From Borrelia duttonii Ly (GTDB lineage Bacteria > Spirochaetota > Spirochaetia > Borreliales > Borreliaceae), in the NCBI RefSeq assembly GCF_000019685.1, contig NC_011229.1, forward strand, positions 806,001-870,000: a stretch of DNA of 64,000 nucleotides, in the 5' to 3' direction. The notes beneath the pieces are model-generated. The model saw only the letters and a list, made by a program, of their open reading frames with translations. It was not told the origin of the DNA and did no database searches. The position numbers and the translations under genes are program-made. Shown piece after piece: positions 26,590-35,118 of the stretch. Each line of letters starts with the position of its first letter. Position 1 is the first letter of the stretch.

Positions 26590-26612
26590 TATTTTTAAGT
26601 TCAAAAATATTG
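26587..26612. repeat. 10-bp perfect inverted repeat over the flgF -35 region
   Basis: CAATATTTTT (26587-26596) and AAAAATATTG (26603-26612) form a perfect inverted repeat with a 6-nt centre. Three bases overlap the -35 hexamer of the flgF promoter, so a protein bound here would affect transcription. Confidence 0.6.
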
Positions 26613-26670
26613 GTTTATGATACTTGTTTGTATTTTATGTGGGTATTATCCAGAAAAATTGAGATGTTAA

Positions 26671-26699
26671 TTGTTGTTAAATGATTGACTTTGTATAAT
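26671..26699 (+). promoter_or_regulatory. Candidate promoter of the DUF2147 gene
   Basis: TTGTTG (26671-26676), 17-bp spacer, TATAAT (26694-26699). It lies about 107 bp before the chosen start at 26806, giving a leader of about 100 nt. The -10 is perfect; the -35 is moderate. Confidence 0.5.
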
Positions 26700-26805
26700 T
26701 ATGTATATAAGGTATCTTTTGCAAAAGATATAAAATAAATGTATAATTCTTTTTTATTATGAAATGTTTAAAGTGTTTTTTGTAATGTTAGTTTTAGGAG
26801 TTTGT

Positions 26806-27336
26806 ATGAGTAAAAATATATTAAAAATTGTTTTTTTATTCTGGTTTGCATTTTTTTTATTTGCAGAATCTGAGAATAAAAAAGAGGATGGTAGTGAAGT
26901 TTTGGGATATTGGGTTGGCTATGATGATAAGACCAATGCTAAAAATTCTGTGATTTATGTTTATAAGTATAATGATAAGGTTTATGGTAGGATTTTAAAT
27001 GTAATTAAGGATGGCAAAATACATGATATTAACAACCCTTCTGGTTATAAGGTTGTAGGTTTTGAACATTTAAGTACTGAGGGACTTGATTTTATGTGGG
27101 GTCTTAAGTATTTTAAGTCTTCTTCAAAATGGGATAAGGGTAAAATTATTGATCCTAATAATGGCAAGATTTATACTTCTGAAATGAGAGTAGATCCAAA
27201 AACCGGAAATCTTGTTACTAAGGGTAAAGTATGGGTTTTTGGTAGGAGTAAAGTTTGGACACGAGCTAAAAAAAATGAAATTCCTAATTTGGATGTAGAT
27301 GGTATAGTGCCAAATCCTCCTGTTGTAGAAGAATAA
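26806..27336 (+). CDS. DUF2147 family exported protein
   Basis: 176 aa from ATG at 26806, which has AGGAG 6 nt upstream; the frame is open to 26764 but that part lacks a ribosome site. Signal peptide about 1-21 (ILKIVFLFWFAFFLFAES). The domain resembles DUF2147: 'VLGYWVGYDDKTNAKNSVIYVYKYNDKVYGRIL', 'DKGKIIDPNNGKIYTSEMRV' and 'LVTKGKVWVFGRSKVWTR' (compare 'G.ilDPe.GktY.a.....g.L.vrGy....GrsqtW.R'). Role unknown in all bacteria; here it is probably periplasmic. Followed by apt, 34 bp downstream. Confidence 0.82.
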   Translation: MSKNILKIVFLFWFAFFLFAESENKKEDGSEVLGYWVGYDDKTNAKNSVIYVYKYNDKVYGRILNVIKDGKIHDINNPSGYKVVGFEHLSTEGLDFMWGLKYFKSSSKWDKGKIIDPNNGKIYTSEMRVDPKTGNLVTKGKVWVFGRSKVWTRAKKNEIPNLDVDGIVPNPPVVEE

Positions 27337-27370
27337 ATATTTGATATTTTTGATATTAATGGAAAATTTG

Positions 27371-27901
27371 ATGATAGATAAAATGGGATATTATGATAGG
27401 TTTATCATGAAAGTGCCTAATTTTCCAAAAGAAGGTATACTTTTTTATGATATTTCAAATGTTTTGCTTCAAGCAGAAGCTTATAAGTCTTTACTGGAAG
27501 ATGCACATGCCCTTTATTCGTCAAAAGAAATTGATTGCATTGCTGCTATTGAATCAAGAGGATATTTAATAGGTGCTCCTTTGGCTTTAAAGATGAATTT
27601 ACCTCTTTTGTTGATTCGTAAAGGAGGAAAGCTTCCACGTCAAGTCTTACGAGAAGAGTATGAACTTGAATATGGATTGGGTAGTATTGAAATACATAAG
27701 GATGATATTAAACAGCACACAAAGATTTTGTTGGTTGATGATATTTTAGCTACTGGAGGTACTATAAGGGCAGCTGTTAGGTTGCTTGAGAGAGCGGGTG
27801 GAGTGATATCTGATATATTTTGTTTTATTGAGCTTGTATCAATAAGAGGTAGAGATATTTTGGGAGAGTATAATGTGAATTCTCTTGTTAGATATCCTTA
27901 G
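27371..27901 (+). CDS. apt: Adenine phosphoribosyltransferase
   Basis: 176 aa from ATG at 27371 (GGA 7 nt upstream); in-frame starts exist as far back as 27341. Converts adenine plus PRPP to AMP. Motifs: 'VPNFPKEGILFYDIS', 'CIAAIESRGYLIGAPLAL', 'LPLLLIRKGGKLPRQVL' and the PRPP loop LLVDDILATGGTI. Borrelia cannot make purines de novo, so salvage matters. The 176-aa length agrees with what I recall of the B. burgdorferi enzyme. Confidence 0.93.
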   Translation: MIDKMGYYDRFIMKVPNFPKEGILFYDISNVLLQAEAYKSLLEDAHALYSSKEIDCIAAIESRGYLIGAPLALKMNLPLLLIRKGGKLPRQVLREEYELEYGLGSIEIHKDDIKQHTKILLVDDILATGGTIRAAVRLLERAGGVISDIFCFIELVSIRGRDILGEYNVNSLVRYP

Positions 27902-27942
27902 TAATTTATTTAATAAATAATTTTGTATTATTCATGTAATAA

Positions 27943-27963
27943 ATATTAATTATTAATTAATAT
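27943..27963. repeat. 9-bp AT-only palindrome upstream of rplU
   Basis: ATATTAATT-ATT-AATTAATAT is perfectly symmetrical and lies 18 bp before the rplU -35. It may end the apt transcript or be an upstream element; AT-only content makes chance a real possibility. Confidence 0.35.
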
Positions 27964-27980
27964 GATTTAAATTTAAATAA

Positions 27981-28009
27981 TTGACTTTAAATTTTATTAA
28001 AATTATAAT
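27981..28009 (+). promoter_or_regulatory. Sigma-70 promoter of the rplU operon
   Basis: TTGACT (27981-27986), 17-bp spacer, TATAAT (28004-28009). Initiation is expected near 28016, about 23 nt before the rplU ATG at 28039. One of the best promoter matches in the window. Confidence 0.85.
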
Positions 28010-28038
28010 GTTTAGCTGAATATTGAGAGGTGATTGTA

Positions 28039-28350
28039 ATGTATGCGTTAGTAGAGATAAAAGGTAAGCAATACAAGGCTGTAAAGGGAGAAATGTTAAG
28101 GGTAGATAGAATTGTGGCAAATAGTGGTGATCAATTGGAATTCAATAGTGTAATGCTTGTAAAAAAAGATGAGGATCTAAAAATAGGAAAGCCTTATGTT
28201 TTAGGTTCTTGTGTAAAATGTACTTATCTAGAAGATAAGAAAGATAAGAAGGTTGTTTCTTATAGATACAGAAGAAGAAAGGAAAGCGAGCGAAAGGTTG
28301 GGCATCGTCAATCTTATTCTTATGTTTTAGTTGATGATATAATTTGTTAA
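28039..28350 (+). CDS. rplU: 50S ribosomal protein L21
   Basis: 103 aa from ATG at 28039 with AGAGGTGA upstream; a GTG at 28030 in frame is part of that site and is not the start. '[18 protein letters not shown]' and '[29 protein letters not shown]' are the L21 N- and C-terminal signatures. First gene of the usual rplU-prp-rpmA-obg operon. Confidence 0.96.
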   Translation: MYALVEIKGKQYKAVKGEMLRVDRIVANSGDQLEFNSVMLVKKDEDLKIGKPYVLGSCVKCTYLEDKKDKKVVSYRYRRRKESERKVGHRQSYSYVLVDDIIC

Positions 28351-28353
28351 TTA

Positions 28354-28686
28354 GTGATTAATCTTTTGATAAGAACCCATAATGATATAATTATTTATAT
28401 TTTAGCTAATGGACATGCTAAGAGTAATGGTTATATTAATGTAGTTTGTTCCTCTTTTTCTTTTATTTTAAGAACTTTTTTTAGTATTCTTGATTATGAG
28501 AGAGAGGACTTTATTGTGGATAATTCTTTAAAAGGCTATTTGGAATTTCGAGCTTCTTTTGGAGCTTTGAATAAGGAGAGTCTTTTTTATCATAGTAAAT
28601 TTTTAATACACGGTATAAAGGATTTGTGTTTTGAATATCCTTATGATATTAAATTAATTTTGGAGGAAACTAATGGCAACAAGTAA
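28354..28686 (+). CDS. prp: Prp-type ribosomal-processing cysteine protease
   Basis: 110 aa. Located between rplU and rpmA, the standard position of Prp. '[24 protein letters not shown]' aligns with the Prp active site (GHA...vCaavS), giving catalytic His in GHA and Cys in VVC. In Firmicutes Prp removes an N-terminal extension from L27. The L27 encoded here has no such extension, so the function may differ. GTG start 3 bp after rplU, no obvious ribosome site, so probably coupled. It overlaps the rpmA start by 14 bp. Confidence 0.85.
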   Translation: MINLLIRTHNDIIIYILANGHAKSNGYINVVCSSFSFILRTFFSILDYEREDFIVDNSLKGYLEFRASFGALNKESLFYHSKFLIHGIKDLCFEYPYDIKLILEETNGNK

Positions 28687-28918
28687 AAGTGGTGGTAGTT
28701 CTAAGAATGGAAGAGATTCTATATCTAAAAGGCTTGGTGTTAAGAGAAGTGGTGGACAATTTGTAAGAGCCGGGGAAATAATTATAAGACAAAGAGGTAC
28801 AAAATTTCATAAAGGTAAAAATTCTGGTCTTGGTAGAGATCATACAATATTTGCTCTGAAAGATGGTATAGTAGAATTTAAAACTTCCAAAGGTCGAAAA
28901 TATATAAATATTATTTAA
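28673..28918 (+). CDS. rpmA: 50S ribosomal protein L27
   Basis: 81 aa. Starts [18 protein letters not shown], the mature L27 sequence reaching into the peptidyl transferase centre. '[29 protein letters not shown]' is the family signature. GGAGG lies 6 nt before the ATG, so this start is secure and there is no cleavable leader. Overlaps prp by 14 bp. Confidence 0.97.
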   Translation: MATSKSGGSSKNGRDSISKRLGVKRSGGQFVRAGEIIIRQRGTKFHKGKNSGLGRDHTIFALKDGIVEFKTSKGRKYINII

Positions 28919-28967
28919 TATCATTACTTATTTAATTTTATTTAATATTATTACAATTGAGGTTGAT

Positions 28968-29951
28968 TTGCATCTATTTAAAGATTCTTTAAATTTGATT
29001 GTCTCTTCAGGGAATGGGGGTGCAGGATGTGTTTCTTTTTTGCGTGAAAAATTTAAGGCTAAAGGAGGTCCTGATGGAGGTGATGGAGGAAGAGGTGGGG
29101 ATGTAATCTTTAAAGTGAAGTCAAATCTTAAAACTTTGTCTCTTTATAGAAATGGCCAAAAACTTAGTGCTAGTAATGGAAAATCTGGAATGGGTTTAAA
29201 GAAAAGTGGAGCTGCTGGGTCAGATTTGATTATTTTTGTTCCTCCAAATACTAGCATTTATGATGCTGATTCTAATTGTATGTTATTTGAGCTTAAAAAT
29301 TTTGATGATGAAGTTGTTGTTTTGAAAGGTGGAAGAGGTGGTCTTGGAAATGTGAATTTTAAAAGTTCTACAAAACGAACACCAAGATTTGCTCAACCAG
29401 GAGAATCTGGGCTTACTTTAAATTTACGCCTTGAATTGTCATTAATAGCTGATATTGGACTTGTTGGGCTTCCTAATGCAGGTAAATCTTCTCTTATCTC
29501 TAAAATAACTGCTTCACGATCAAGAGTTGCAAATTATCCTTTTACAACTAAAATTCCACATTTTGGTGTTGTAAGAGTTTCTTATAATGATTTGATTATT
29601 GCTGATCTACCTGGAATAATTGAGGGAGCAAGTAAAGGTATAGGTCTTGGTTTTGAATTTTTAAGGCATATTTCTAAGACTCAAATTTTGGTTTTCTTGA
29701 TTGATGTTTCTAGTGATGATTTTATGAGTGCTTATGATATTCTTATTAATGAACTTAGAGTATATGATATTGGACTTTTGAAAAAAAAGCGCATAATTGT
29801 TGCTAGTAAACTTGATTTAGAGGGTGCAACAGAAAATTTTAATCAGTTAAAAAGTATTTTGTCTGAAGAGAGGGTGCTAGGAATTTCTATTTATGATAAT
29901 ATCGGAATAAATGAACTTGTTAGTGAATTTTTTTCTTTAGTAAAAATTTGA
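28968..29951 (+). CDS. obg: Obg family GTPase (ribosome assembly)
   Basis: 327 aa. The glycine-rich Obg domain is at 1-158 ('GNGGAGCVSFLREKFKAKGGPDGGDGGRGGDVIF'). The G domain follows, with GLPNAGKSSLI (G1), 'YPFTTKIPHFGVV' (G2), 'ADLPGIIEGASKGIGLG' (G3) and 'ASKLDLEG' (G4, NKxD-like with S for N). The C-terminal OCT domain is absent, so this is the short form. Start is TTG with GAGGT upstream. It acts in 50S maturation and stress control. Last gene of the rplU operon. Confidence 0.95.
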   Translation: MHLFKDSLNLIVSSGNGGAGCVSFLREKFKAKGGPDGGDGGRGGDVIFKVKSNLKTLSLYRNGQKLSASNGKSGMGLKKSGAAGSDLIIFVPPNTSIYDADSNCMLFELKNFDDEVVVLKGGRGGLGNVNFKSSTKRTPRFAQPGESGLTLNLRLELSLIADIGLVGLPNAGKSSLISKITASRSRVANYPFTTKIPHFGVVRVSYNDLIIADLPGIIEGASKGIGLGFEFLRHISKTQILVFLIDVSSDDFMSAYDILINELRVYDIGLLKKKRIIVASKLDLEGATENFNQLKSILSEERVLGISIYDNIGINELVSEFFSLVKI

Positions 29952-30045
29952 AGGTGTTTATTTTGTTTTTTAGAAAGTACAGATCAGTATTATGCAGGTT
30001 TTAGTTTGTTTAATTGATGAATTAAATTTATAATAGGGGAGATTG

Positions 30046-30618
30046 ATGCGAATAGCAATATTGGGTGGTACTTATAATCCTGTTCATATTGGACATATGT
30101 TTTTGGCAAAAGAAATAGAGCATTTTTTAAATGTTGATAAGATCTTATTTATTCCTACTCATAAACCTGTTCATAAATGTGTTGAGGATATTAGTGTTAC
30201 AGATAGAGTGACAATGCTTAAATTGGCGGTACAATATGAAGATAATATGTTTGTTGATGAATGCGATGTGATACATGGGGGGGTAACTTATACTATTGAT
30301 ACTATTGCTTGTATTAGAAATAAATATGCTAATGATGATATATATTTGATTATTGGAGATGATCTTTTTGAAACTTTTGATTCATGGAAAAATCCGGAAA
30401 AAATAGTTGAATCTGTTAATCTTGTAGTTGTTCATAGAATTTATAGCAAGAGATTGAGTAGTCGATTTAAACATATTTATGTTGATAATAGGGTATTTCC
30501 TATTTCGTCTTCAGAGATTAGAAATAGAATTGAACAAGGATTACCTGTAGATTATTTGCTTCCCTTTGATGTTTTGAGATATATTAAAAATAATAATTTG
30601 TATGTTAAAGGTATGTAA
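30046..30618 (+). CDS. nadD: Nicotinate-nucleotide adenylyltransferase
   Basis: 190 aa from ATG at 30046 with AGGGGAGA upstream (the TTG at 30043 is in frame but too close). Joins ATP and nicotinate mononucleotide to form deamido-NAD. Motifs: '[18 protein letters not shown]' (nucleotidyltransferase HxGH), '[19 protein letters not shown]' and '[12 protein letters not shown]' (ISSTxIR). Downstream lie the LCP protein and rsfS in overlapping order, a very common cluster. Confidence 0.94.
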   Translation: MRIAILGGTYNPVHIGHMFLAKEIEHFLNVDKILFIPTHKPVHKCVEDISVTDRVTMLKLAVQYEDNMFVDECDVIHGGVTYTIDTIACIRNKYANDDIYLIIGDDLFETFDSWKNPEKIVESVNLVVVHRIYSKRLSSRFKHIYVDNRVFPISSSEIRNRIEQGLPVDYLLPFDVLRYIKNNNLYVKGM

Positions 30619-31803
30619 TTGAGGAGAGAATTATTTTTTTTAGTTCTAATCATTTTAATAATTCTTGGTATTGTAATTTTTTTTGTTGATATTTCTAAAA
30701 GAGAGCAAATATATTTTGAACTAAATACCAAAAGCAATATTAGCTTTTTATTTCTTGTAGAAGATGATAATGAAAATCTTTTAAGTATGCAAGAAGTTTT
30801 TATTAACATAAAGACAGGAAATGTTGGATTTTTGGATATTCCTATTTATACAGGTTATGAAGATTTTAAAGGAAATATTTCGTGGTTTGAGGCTTTGTAT
30901 AAAAAAAATAATTTTACTGAATTTTTAGTTAAAGTATCTAAACAATTGAATCATGAACCTGATTATTATATTCGTTTTAAAAAAGATAATTTTGTGAGGT
31001 TTGTTGATTATCTTGGTGGAGTTCGATTTCTTGTTAGAAATCCTGTTAAGGTATACAATTTGGTACACTCTATATTAATACCTTCTGGTAATTCTATTTT
31101 TGATGGTGATAAAGTTTATGATTATTTAAGTTATTTCAGAGATATTGCTTCTTATGATGAGCGATTTGAATTTTATAAAGAATTTTTTAAAAAAATTTTA
31201 GCACAATTTGCTAATTTTCAAGAAGAATATGATTATTTTTCTAAAATGTATGTTATGTTAGATACTAATCTTTCTGAAACTGTATTTAAATATATTCTTT
31301 CCAATTATAAAATAAATGATGAGAAGCTTATTTTTTTTAATATTAAGGGTCAAGAGGAAACATTTAAAGATGATGATGATAATTTAATAAAAGTTATTTT
31401 TCCTTATTATGGGGGAGCAGTTCTTAAGGAATCAATAGAAAATTTGAATAGGATTTTAATAGATGGAACTAAAACCGAAGATGTAATTAAGATTATTATT
31501 TTAAATGGCACACAAACTGCTGGGCTTGCAAGGAATGTAGCAGATATTTTTAAATCTTTAAAATTTAAGGTTATAAGATTTGGAAATGCAGATAAGCATA
31601 ATTATTCTAATACTCTGATTATAAATAATTCTGATAATTTGGAGATTGCTATTAAGGCTGGAGATGTTATTAGAGCGAGAAATATCAAGCCAATCTCTGA
31701 GTTTCATATGGATATTTTGGGACTTGATATCTCTGATATGGGTCCTGATGTTGTAATAATTTTGGGAGATGATTTTGATGGAAGATATGTTAAGAGTCGA
31801 TGA
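30619..31803 (+). CDS. LytR-CpsA-Psr family protein with LytR C-terminal domain
   Basis: 394 aa, TTG start directly after the nadD stop with AAAGG upstream. One N-terminal membrane segment (about 6-24). A divergent LCP domain covers about 40-200 ('YYIRFKKDNFVRFVDYLGGVRFLVRNPVKVY', 'DGDKVYDYLSYFRD'). A LytR_C domain is at about 290-390 ('IKIIILNGTQTAGLARNVADIFKSLKFKVIRFGNA'). LCP enzymes attach glycopolymers to peptidoglycan in Gram-positives. The Arg residues of the usual catalytic pocket are poorly kept, so an enzymatic role is doubtful. It overlaps rsfS by 26 bp. Confidence 0.75.
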   Translation: MRRELFFLVLIILIILGIVIFFVDISKREQIYFELNTKSNISFLFLVEDDNENLLSMQEVFINIKTGNVGFLDIPIYTGYEDFKGNISWFEALYKKNNFTEFLVKVSKQLNHEPDYYIRFKKDNFVRFVDYLGGVRFLVRNPVKVYNLVHSILIPSGNSIFDGDKVYDYLSYFRDIASYDERFEFYKEFFKKILAQFANFQEEYDYFSKMYVMLDTNLSETVFKYILSNYKINDEKLIFFNIKGQEETFKDDDDNLIKVIFPYYGGAVLKESIENLNRILIDGTKTEDVIKIIILNGTQTAGLARNVADIFKSLKFKVIRFGNADKHNYSNTLIINNSDNLEIAIKAGDVIRARNIKPISEFHMDILGLDISDMGPDVVIILGDDFDGRYVKSR

Positions 31804-32128
31804 TATTAAGAAGTTATGTAAAATTATATCTGATTTTGGTGGTATTGACGTTTTGGGCATTAATGTTAGTTCTGTTTGCAATTGGGCTGATTTTTTTATT
31901 ATTGTTTCATTTTCGTCATTTAAACAGATGGAAGTTTTGTATACTGAAAAATTAATAGCTTTTTTTAATGAGAGAAATTTAAATTGTTGTCTTCAGGGTA
32001 AAGGTTTCCTTTTTGATTGGACGGTTATTTCTTGTGGGGGTCTAGTTATACATTTAATGAGTAAAAATTCTAGAGAATATTATGAACTTGAAAAAATATG
32101 GGATAAGGGAGAAGTTATTTATTCTTGA
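31778..32128 (+). CDS. rsfS: Ribosomal silencing factor RsfS
   Basis: 116 aa from ATG at 31778 (GGGAG 10 nt upstream); ATG codons at 31769 and 31787 are alternatives. The RsfS/Iojap domain is clear: 'DVLGINVSSVCNWADFFIIVSFSSFKQMEVLYTEKL', 'GKGFLFDWTVISCGGLVIHLMSKNSREYYELEKIW'. It binds L14 and blocks 70S formation in starvation. The start is inside the LCP gene, so the two are coupled. Confidence 0.9.
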   Translation: MEDMLRVDDIKKLCKIISDFGGIDVLGINVSSVCNWADFFIIVSFSSFKQMEVLYTEKLIAFFNERNLNCCLQGKGFLFDWTVISCGGLVIHLMSKNSREYYELEKIWDKGEVIYS

Positions 32129-32168
32129 GAGTTATTAATTAAAAAAAATAAAAATATCACAAGAATTA

Positions 32169-32197
32169 TTTACAAAAAATTAAAAATATTCTAGATT
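32169..32197 (+). promoter_or_regulatory. Candidate promoter of spoVG
   Basis: TTTACA (32169-32174), 17-bp spacer, TAGATT (32192-32197), giving initiation near 32204 and a short leader to the GTG at 32227. Confidence 0.55.
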
Positions 32198-32226
32198 TAA
32201 AACATGTATTTTAGGGAGGCCTAGAA

Positions 32227-32517
32227 GTGAATATTACAAATGTAAGAATTAGGAGAGTTGATAATAAAGATTCCAGTTCTAAGCTATTAGCATATGTTAC
32301 AGTTACTTTTGATGATTGCTTAGTTTTACATAATATCAGAGTTATTAGAGGGCAAAAAGGCGTGTTTATTGTTATGCCTAATAGGAGAACTAAAATTGGA
32401 GAATATAAAGATATTGTTCATCCTATTAATCAAAGTTTTAGAGAAATTTTGCAAAGTGCTATTTTTAAAGAATATGTCAAAGAAAACCCTTCAAATTTTG
32501 AACTTGAATTAGTCTAG
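32227..32517 (+). CDS. spoVG: SpoVG family nucleic-acid-binding regulator
   Basis: 96 aa. GTG start with GGGAGG 8 nt upstream. SpoVG signature: '[55 protein letters not shown]' and '[19 protein letters not shown]'. In B. burgdorferi SpoVG binds DNA and RNA and affects expression of several loci. It is monocistronic, between rsfS and the tRNA-Gln promoter. Confidence 0.95.
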
Positions 32518-32526
32518 ATAATATTA

Positions 32527-32555
32527 TTGACAAAGTTTATTGTATTTTGTATCCT
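32527..32555 (+). promoter_or_regulatory. Promoter of tRNA-Gln and the rplY operon
   Basis: TTGACA (32527-32532), 17-bp spacer, TATCCT (32550-32555). Initiation is expected near 32562, about 26 nt before the tRNA. No other promoter is visible before rplY. Confidence 0.65.
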
Positions 32556-32587
32556 TTTGACTTGTGGATAATTAGTTGTTAAGTATT

Positions 32588-32659
32588 TGGGACGTGGACA
32601 AGTGGTAAGTCACCTGGTTTTGGTCCAGGCATTCGAGGGTTCGAATCCTTCCGTCCCAG
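32588..32659 (+). tRNA. tRNA-Gln (anticodon UUG)
   Basis: Acceptor TGGGACG (32588-32594) pairs with CGTCCCA (32652-32658), discriminator G32659. Anticodon stem CCTGG/CCAGG with loop TTTTGGT gives anticodon TTG at 32620-32622. T arm GAGGG-TTCGAAT-CCTTC is present. CCA is not encoded. It is 22 bp from rplY, so a mixed tRNA-mRNA transcript processed by RNase Z is likely. Confidence 0.96.
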
Positions 32660-32681
32660 TATTTATATTAGGAGTTTTGTT

Positions 32682-33230
32682 GTGTATAGTAGTAGGATTT
32701 TAAAGTATGAGGGTCGCTCTAAATTTGGTTCATCATGTGCTCGTATTTTACGGGCAAAGTCCGAAATACCAGCTGTTGTTTATGGTAAAGAAAGTGATGT
32801 TTTGCATATAAAGATCAATAGTAATGAATTTGATAAAAAATTTGCTAAATTTACAGATAATACTGTTTTGCTTTTAAATGACGGTATGGTTGAAAAATGT
32901 GTTTTCATTAAAGATGTTAGTGAAAATCTTACAAAGAAATTTATTTATCATATTGATTTTTATGAAGTTGATAGAACTAGGGAAATTGAAAGGGATATAT
33001 CAATTAAATTTATAGGAGCTTCTGTTGGTGTTAAGGAAGGTGGTACCTTAAGTGTACTCCGTAATACAGTTAAAGTGAAGGCTCTGCCTTTGAATTTGCC
33101 GGAGTTTGTTGAAGTAGATTTAACTCCTGTTAAAAAGGGGGATCAAATAACTTTGAAAGATATTGTGCTTTCTGATAATGTAAAACTTTCTGAAACAGAT
33201 GAAAATTTGGCGGTTTTATTTGTAAAATAA
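32682..33230 (+). CDS. rplY: 50S ribosomal protein L25/general stress protein Ctc
   Basis: 182 aa, the long Ctc/TL5 form. GTG start with AGGAG about 9 nt upstream. The N-terminal 5S rRNA-binding domain (about 1-92) includes '[21 protein letters not shown]' and '[21 protein letters not shown]'. The C-terminal TL5 domain has '[35 protein letters not shown]'. Leads the ctc-pth-tilS-ftsH run. Confidence 0.95.
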   Translation: MYSSRILKYEGRSKFGSSCARILRAKSEIPAVVYGKESDVLHIKINSNEFDKKFAKFTDNTVLLLNDGMVEKCVFIKDVSENLTKKFIYHIDFYEVDRTREIERDISIKFIGASVGVKEGGTLSVLRNTVKVKALPLNLPEFVEVDLTPVKKGDQITLKDIVLSDNVKLSETDENLAVLFVK

Positions 33231-33235
33231 AAAAT

Positions 33236-33802
33236 ATGAATTTATTAATAGTTGGCCTAGGTAATCCTGGGTCTAATTTTTTGCATACTAGACATAATGT
33301 TGGTTTTGGATTGATAGATAAGTTAGTTATGAAAAATGCTCTTTCATTAAGAAAAGCCAAAAACTATGAATATGCAGATTTTAATATTGATTCTAGGCGA
33401 ATAGTTTTAATTAAACCTTTAACTTATATGAACTTGAGTGGTAATATTTTTCCTTTTGTTTTTTCTAAGTTTTATATGAAAATAAATAATTTATTGGTTG
33501 TGGTTGATAATGTTGATTTACCTTTGGGAAAGTGTAGACTTAGAAAGGTAGGGGGTGCTTCTACTCATAATGGGCTTCGTTCTATTTCTGAGAGTCTTGG
33601 GAGTACTAAGTATGGTAGACTCTATATTGGGGTTGGAAATAATAGTGCTTTTGCTCTTAAAGATTTTGTTCTTTCAAAATTTAATGATAGTGAACTTGTT
33701 CGTGTTAAAAATGTATTTAATTTCTTAAGTGAAGAAATATTGGGTATAGATGAATTTAGTTTTGAGCATAAAATTGCAACTATTAATTCTAGTAGTTTTT
33801 GA
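33236..33802 (+). CDS. pth: Peptidyl-tRNA hydrolase
   Basis: 188 aa. Releases peptides from prematurely dropped tRNAs. Motifs: '[21 protein letters not shown]' (catalytic His in TRHN), '[13 protein letters not shown]', '[32 protein letters not shown]' with the functional Asp. The usual 'D.dlp.G..r.r..GssgGHNGl' has T for G before HNG. Starts 5 bp after rplY and has no clear ribosome site, so reinitiation is likely. Its TGA overlaps the tilS ATG by one base. Confidence 0.95.
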   Translation: MNLLIVGLGNPGSNFLHTRHNVGFGLIDKLVMKNALSLRKAKNYEYADFNIDSRRIVLIKPLTYMNLSGNIFPFVFSKFYMKINNLLVVVDNVDLPLGKCRLRKVGGASTHNGLRSISESLGSTKYGRLYIGVGNNSAFALKDFVLSKFNDSELVRVKNVFNFLSEEILGIDEFSFEHKIATINSSSF

Positions 33803-35118
33803 TGGTTTGGGATAATATAATAACAAGAATAGAAGATTTTTATAAAAGAAATTTATTGACTAAAGAGAAAGTAATTGTTGCCTTTTCTGGAGGTCCAGAT
33901 TCTACTGTTTTGTTATTGAATTTAAAAAAATATTTAAATAATAATATTGTTGCTTTTTATTTTGCTCATTATATAAGGTCAAAAAGTGAACAAGATTTAG
34001 AAATAGAACATGTTAAGAAATTTTGTAATTTGTATGATATCGTTTGTCAGATAAAGAAATGTGATGTTGATATTAAAATAAAAGCGAAGCAATTGGGTAT
34101 TTCTATTGAAGAATTGGCCAGAAAATATCGATATAATGCTTTATTAGAAGCTCTTAATGAAAATAATGCTAGTTATGTTGCTCTTGCTCATAATAAAAAT
34201 GATCAATTTGAGACTTTAATAATGAGATTTTTTCAAGGTTCATTTTTGGATGGATTTGTTGGTATTCCAGTTATTAATAATTTCATTATTAGGCCTTTGC
34301 TTGAAGTGTCAAGAGAAGAGATTGAAAAATTTTTATCTGTTAATAATATTGTTTATTCTATTGATAGTACTAATCATGAAGATTTGTATTTAAGAAATAA
34401 AGTTAGAAATAATCTTGTTCCTGTTATTAAAAAAATTTTTAAAGGATATGAAAAAGGATTAAAGAGAATATCTGATTTTTCAAGGGAACTTACAAACTAT
34501 TTTGATAGAGAAGATTTTCTTCCCTTTATTAAAGGTAATTATTATTATTCTTTTGATGCTATGGTTTTTTTTAATTTGCCAAAATATTTGGTTTTTAGAA
34601 GTGTTTTTAAAATTTTAAATTTAGAAAAAATTGTGACAAATTTGTCATACGGGTCTTTAAGTGAGATTTTTAGAGTGAGTCTTGATAATAAAAGGAGTAA
34701 TATTTTACTTAAGAATGATGATTTTTGTTTGGAGAAACGTAGAGATAAGGTTAATCTTATTTTTAGGAGATCTGAAGAAATGCGTAGACCTTTTGATTTT
34801 TTATTAAGAGTTAATGAATATCATAGTTTATCTTTAGGTAAGATTTTGTTAGAATGTTTGGAGTGTGAAGATGATTCTATACTAACATTGAGATGTTGTT
34901 CTTATGAGTTTAGGCATAAATTTTTTAAAAAAAAGTTACAATCAAAGAAGTTCTTTTCTAAGTTTGTAAGATATAATCCACTTTATTTAATGTTGTTAGT
35001 ATTAAATGATAAGATAATTGGAATTATTGATTTAAATACTTTAAACTTAATGTGGAGTGATAAGAATATTCTTAAAAAAATTAGTATATCTTTGTTCGGA
35101 GGATTTTTAAAGGAATGA
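33802..35118 (+). CDS. tilS: tRNA(Ile)-lysidine synthetase
   Basis: 438 aa from ATG at 33802. Uses ATP and lysine to modify C34 of the CAU-anticodon tRNA-Ile. The PP-loop is VAFSGGPDSTVLL (about residues 27-39). 'FAHYIRSKSEQDLEIEHVKKF', 'LALAHNKNDQFETLIMRFFQGSFLDGFVGIP' and 'IIRPLLEVSREEIEKF' complete the catalytic domain. The C-terminal half is divergent. It ends in an ATGA overlap with ftsH. Confidence 0.93.
   Translation: MVWDNIITRIEDFYKRNLLTKEKVIVAFSGGPDSTVLLLNLKKYLNNNIVAFYFAHYIRSKSEQDLEIEHVKKFCNLYDIVCQIKKCDVDIKIKAKQLGISIEELARKYRYNALLEALNENNASYVALAHNKNDQFETLIMRFFQGSFLDGFVGIPVINNFIIRPLLEVSREEIEKFLSVNNIVYSIDSTNHEDLYLRNKVRNNLVPVIKKIFKGYEKGLKRISDFSRELTNYFDREDFLPFIKGNYYYSFDAMVFFNLPKYLVFRSVFKILNLEKIVTNLSYGSLSEIFRVSLDNKRSNILLKNDDFCLEKRRDKVNLIFRRSEEMRRPFDFLLRVNEYHSLSLGKILLECLECEDDSILTLRCCSYEFRHKFFKKKLQSKKFFSKFVRYNPLYLMLLVLNDKIIGIIDLNTLNLMWSDKNILKKISISLFGGFLKE

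Noticed and set aside
28670..28924. Open frame on the minus strand opposite rpmA (and similar frames opposite infB, ftsH, pnp, murG and others)
   Set aside because: They lie wholly within secure genes, lack ribosome sites and show no family motifs; they are by-products of codon bias.
30619..31803. Treating the LCP-type protein as a catalytically proven wall ligase
   Set aside because: The fold and C-terminal domain fit, but the usual pocket arginines are not clear; activity is left open.
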